6,455 nt of DNA from an uncultured Oscillospiraceae bacterium (GTDB taxonomy: Bacteria > Bacillota > Clostridia > Oscillospirales > Acutalibacteraceae): positions 1 to 6,455 of the forward strand of contig CAUDRD010000096.1 in NCBI GenBank assembly GCA_958451705.1, given 5' to 3'. The notes below the pieces were generated by a model. It was not told where the DNA came from and did not search any database. It worked only from the letters and a program-made list of their open reading frames with translations. A program made the position numbers and the translations under genes. Within the stretch, counting starts at the first letter, position 1. Each line of letters begins with the position of its first letter. This document shows positions 4,805-6,455 of the stretch, piece by piece.

Positions 4805-6455
4805 TTATCTCTTGCTGATAGCTTTAATCTTCTTACACTTATCCATGCAGGCTCCGCACTTAATACACTTCATAACGTCTATAACGTGGGGGCTCTTGAT
4901 ATTGCCGGAAATTGCGCCTACGGGGCAGGCTCTTGCACAAAGGCCGCAGCCTATACACTTATCCGGATCGATATAGTAGTTAAGCAGTGCTTTACATACG
5001 CCTGCGGGGCAGCGTTTATCTACAACGTGAGCGATATACTCGTCACGGAAGAATTTCAGCGTAGAGAGAACGGGGTTGGGAGCAGTCTGTCCCAGTCCGC
5101 AAAGGGAGTTTTCCTTAATATAGTGGGCAAGATCTTCCAGCTTATCTATATCCTCAAGGGTTCCCTTGCCGCTGGTGATCTTTTCAAGAATTTCACGCAT
5201 ACGCTTTGTACCTATTCGGCAGGGAGAACATTTTCCGCAGGATTCGTCAACGGTAAAGTCAAGGAAGAACTTTGCAATATCGACCATGCAGTTATCCTCG
5301 TCCATTACTATAAGTCCGCCGGAGCCCATCATACAGCCGATTGCCGTAAGGTTGTCGTAGTCGATGGGTGTATCTATAAGGCTTGCAGGAATACATCCGC
5401 CGGAGGGACCGCCTGTCTGAGCCGCCTTAAATTTTTTGCCGTTGGGTATTCCGCCGCCGATTTCTTCAATGATTTCTCTGAGGGTTGTACCCATGGGGAT
5501 TTCAACAAGACCTGTGTTGTTGATTTTTCCGCCAAGAGCGAAAACCTTTGTGCCCTTTGATTTCTCAGTACCCATGGAGCTGAAATACTCAGGTCCGTTA
5601 AGGATTATCTGGGGAACGTTGGCGAAAGTTTCAACGTTGTTTTCCGTTGTGGGTTTTCCGAAAAGACCCTTTACAGCGGGATAGGGAGGACGGGGACGGG
5701 GCTCGCCACGGTTGCCTTCAATGGAGGTCATAAGAGCGGTTTCCTCGCCGCAAACGAAAGCACCGGCACCAAGACGCACATGAAGGTCAAAGTCGAAGCC
5801 TGAACCGAAAAGATCCTTGCCTAAAAGGCCGTAGCCTCTTGCGTCCTCAATGGCTTTCTGAAGTCTTTTTACAGCTATGGGATACTCAGCACGGACGTAT
5901 ACATATCCCTCTGTGGCTCCTACTGCGTATCCGCAGATTGCCATTGCTTCAACTATGCAGTGAGGATCGCCTTCAAGAACGGAACGGTCCATAAATGCAC
6001 CTGGATCGCCTTCGTCGGCGTTGCAGACTACATATTTCTGATCAGCCTTGTTCATGGCGGCAAGTTCCCATTTTCTGCCTGTGGGGAATCCTCCGCCGCC
6101 TCTTCCTCTCAGACCCGAACGCTTTACAATGTCGATAACCTGCTCGGGGGTATATTCCGTAAGACATTTTGCAAGGGCCTGATATCCGTCGTAGGCGATA
6201 TATTCGTCTATGTTTTCCGGGTCTATAACACCGCAGTTGCGAAGAGCAACACGCTTTTGCTTTTTATAGAAGTTAGTTTCGTTAAGGGATTTTATAGTGT
6301 CGCCGGAATGGACTGTTTCATCGTAAAGGAGCCTTTTAACCATGCGGCCTTTAAGCAGATGCTCCTCAACAATTTCCGGAACGTCTTCAACCTGAACCTG
6401 GCTGTAAAAGCATCCCTCAGGATATACTATCATAATGGGGCCTAAAGCGCACAGG
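4805..6455 (-). CDS. hydB: NuoF-like NAD(H)/FMN subunit of multimeric [FeFe] hydrogenase (5' end outside window)
   Basis: The flavoprotein subunit passes electrons between NAD(H), FMN and the iron-sulfur chain of HydABC. Residues are counted from the Met at 6433, which is internal: the frame stays open to the window edge as L-C-A-L-G-P-I, the end of the thioredoxin-like [2Fe-2S] domain normal in HydB. About 70 residues are probably missing compared with Thermotoga HydB. Visible: FMN/NADH site GLRGRGGGGFPTGRKW (107-122), NADEGDPGAF (138-147), GAGAFVCGEETAL (222-234); the [4Fe-4S] of SCGKCSPCR (C399, C402, C405) with C445; CPAGVC (475-480); and a C-terminal pair of ferredoxin [4Fe-4S] clusters (C493/496/499/503 and C523/526/529/533). 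That tail and the N-terminal [2Fe-2S] domain separate HydB/HndC from respiratory NuoF. The gene sits 18 bases before hydA in one operon. The operon promoter and probably hydC (NuoE-like) lie to the right of the window. Confidence 0.94.
   Translation of the reverse strand, partial: LCALGPIMIVYPEGCFYSQVQVEDVPEIVEEHLLKGRMVKRLLYDETVHSGDTIKSLNETNFYKKQKRVALRNCGVIDPENIDEYIAYDGYQALAKCLTEYTPEQVIDIVKRSGLRGRGGGGFPTGRKWELAAMNKADQKYVVCNADEGDPGAFMDRSVLEGDPHCIVEAMAICGYAVGATEGYVYVRAEYPIAVKRLQKAIEDARGYGLLGKDLFGSGFDFDLHVRLGAGAFVCGEETALMTSIEGNRGEPRPRPPYPAVKGLFGKPTTENNVETFANVPQIILNGPEYFSSMGTEKSKGTKVFALGGKINNTGLVEIPMGTTLREIIEEIGGGIPNGKKFKAAQTGGPSGGCIPASLIDTPIDYDNLTAIGCMMGSGGLIVMDEDNCMVDIAKFFLDFTVDESCGKCSPCRIGTKRMREILEKITSGKGTLEDIDKLEDLAHYIKENSLCGLGQTAPNPVLSTLKFFRDEYIAHVVDKRCPAGVCKALLNYYIDPDKCIGCGLCARACPVGAISGNIKSPHVIDVMKCIKCGACMDKCKKIKAISKR

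Noticed and set aside
4886..5560. 224-residue open frame on the + strand opposite hydB
   Set aside because: It lies wholly antisense to a strongly conserved gene, has no recognisable motif and has Cys/Ala-rich composition typical of the mirror of an iron-sulfur protein.
1..6455. tRNA, rRNA, CRISPR array, transposase or phage genes
   Set aside because: Nothing on either strand shows tRNA-like cloverleaf ends, spaced direct repeats or a mobile-element protein; coding density is explained by the four genes.

Overview
The window looks like part of a chromosome of an anaerobic, carbohydrate-fermenting Firmicute of class Clostridia, probably a gut or rumen type. The evidence is a GH2 beta-galactosidase of the Firmicutes kind, subunits of a multimeric NAD-linked [FeFe] hydrogenase, G-rich Shine-Dalgarno sites and moderate base composition. 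This placement is inferred from protein character only; no rRNA or other marker gene is present.

Layout. Bases 1-1606 (+) hold the C-terminal half of a GH2 beta-galactosidase (lacZ type) whose start lies left of the window. Bases 1607-1831 are a 225-bp convergent intergenic region with several stacked inverted repeats, including a near-perfect bidirectional intrinsic terminator. The rest lies on the minus strand. In transcription order (right to left) it holds a truncated hydB (6455-4805), hydA (4786-3044), a 75- to 100-bp gap with a recognisable promoter and a palindrome, and a P-loop ATPase of the PRK06851 type (2941-1832).

Function. HydB is the NuoF-like FMN/NAD(H) flavoprotein and HydA the H-cluster subunit of a soluble trimeric hydrogenase. 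In studied relatives (Thermotoga HydABC, Desulfovibrio Hnd, Acetobacterium HydABC) this complex couples H2 production or oxidation to NAD(H) and ferredoxin together by flavin-based electron bifurcation. The NuoE-like third subunit (hydC) is not in the window and is expected just right of it. The galactosidase would feed glycolysis, and the hydrogenase would dispose of the resulting NADH and ferredoxin electrons as H2. They are separate, convergent units.

Points of most interest: the L1 motif of HydA reads TSCSPGW instead of TSCCPGW, with an extra Cys 22 residues on; the ATPase has two visibly homologous halves, with the Walker A motif kept in the first and erased in the second; an ATGCTCA-T-TGAGCAT palindrome sits inside the -35/-10 spacer of the ATPase promoter; and the intergenic region looks like a compound palindromic element. 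I found no clear sign of a wholly new system; most of the window is ordinary fermentative metabolism.
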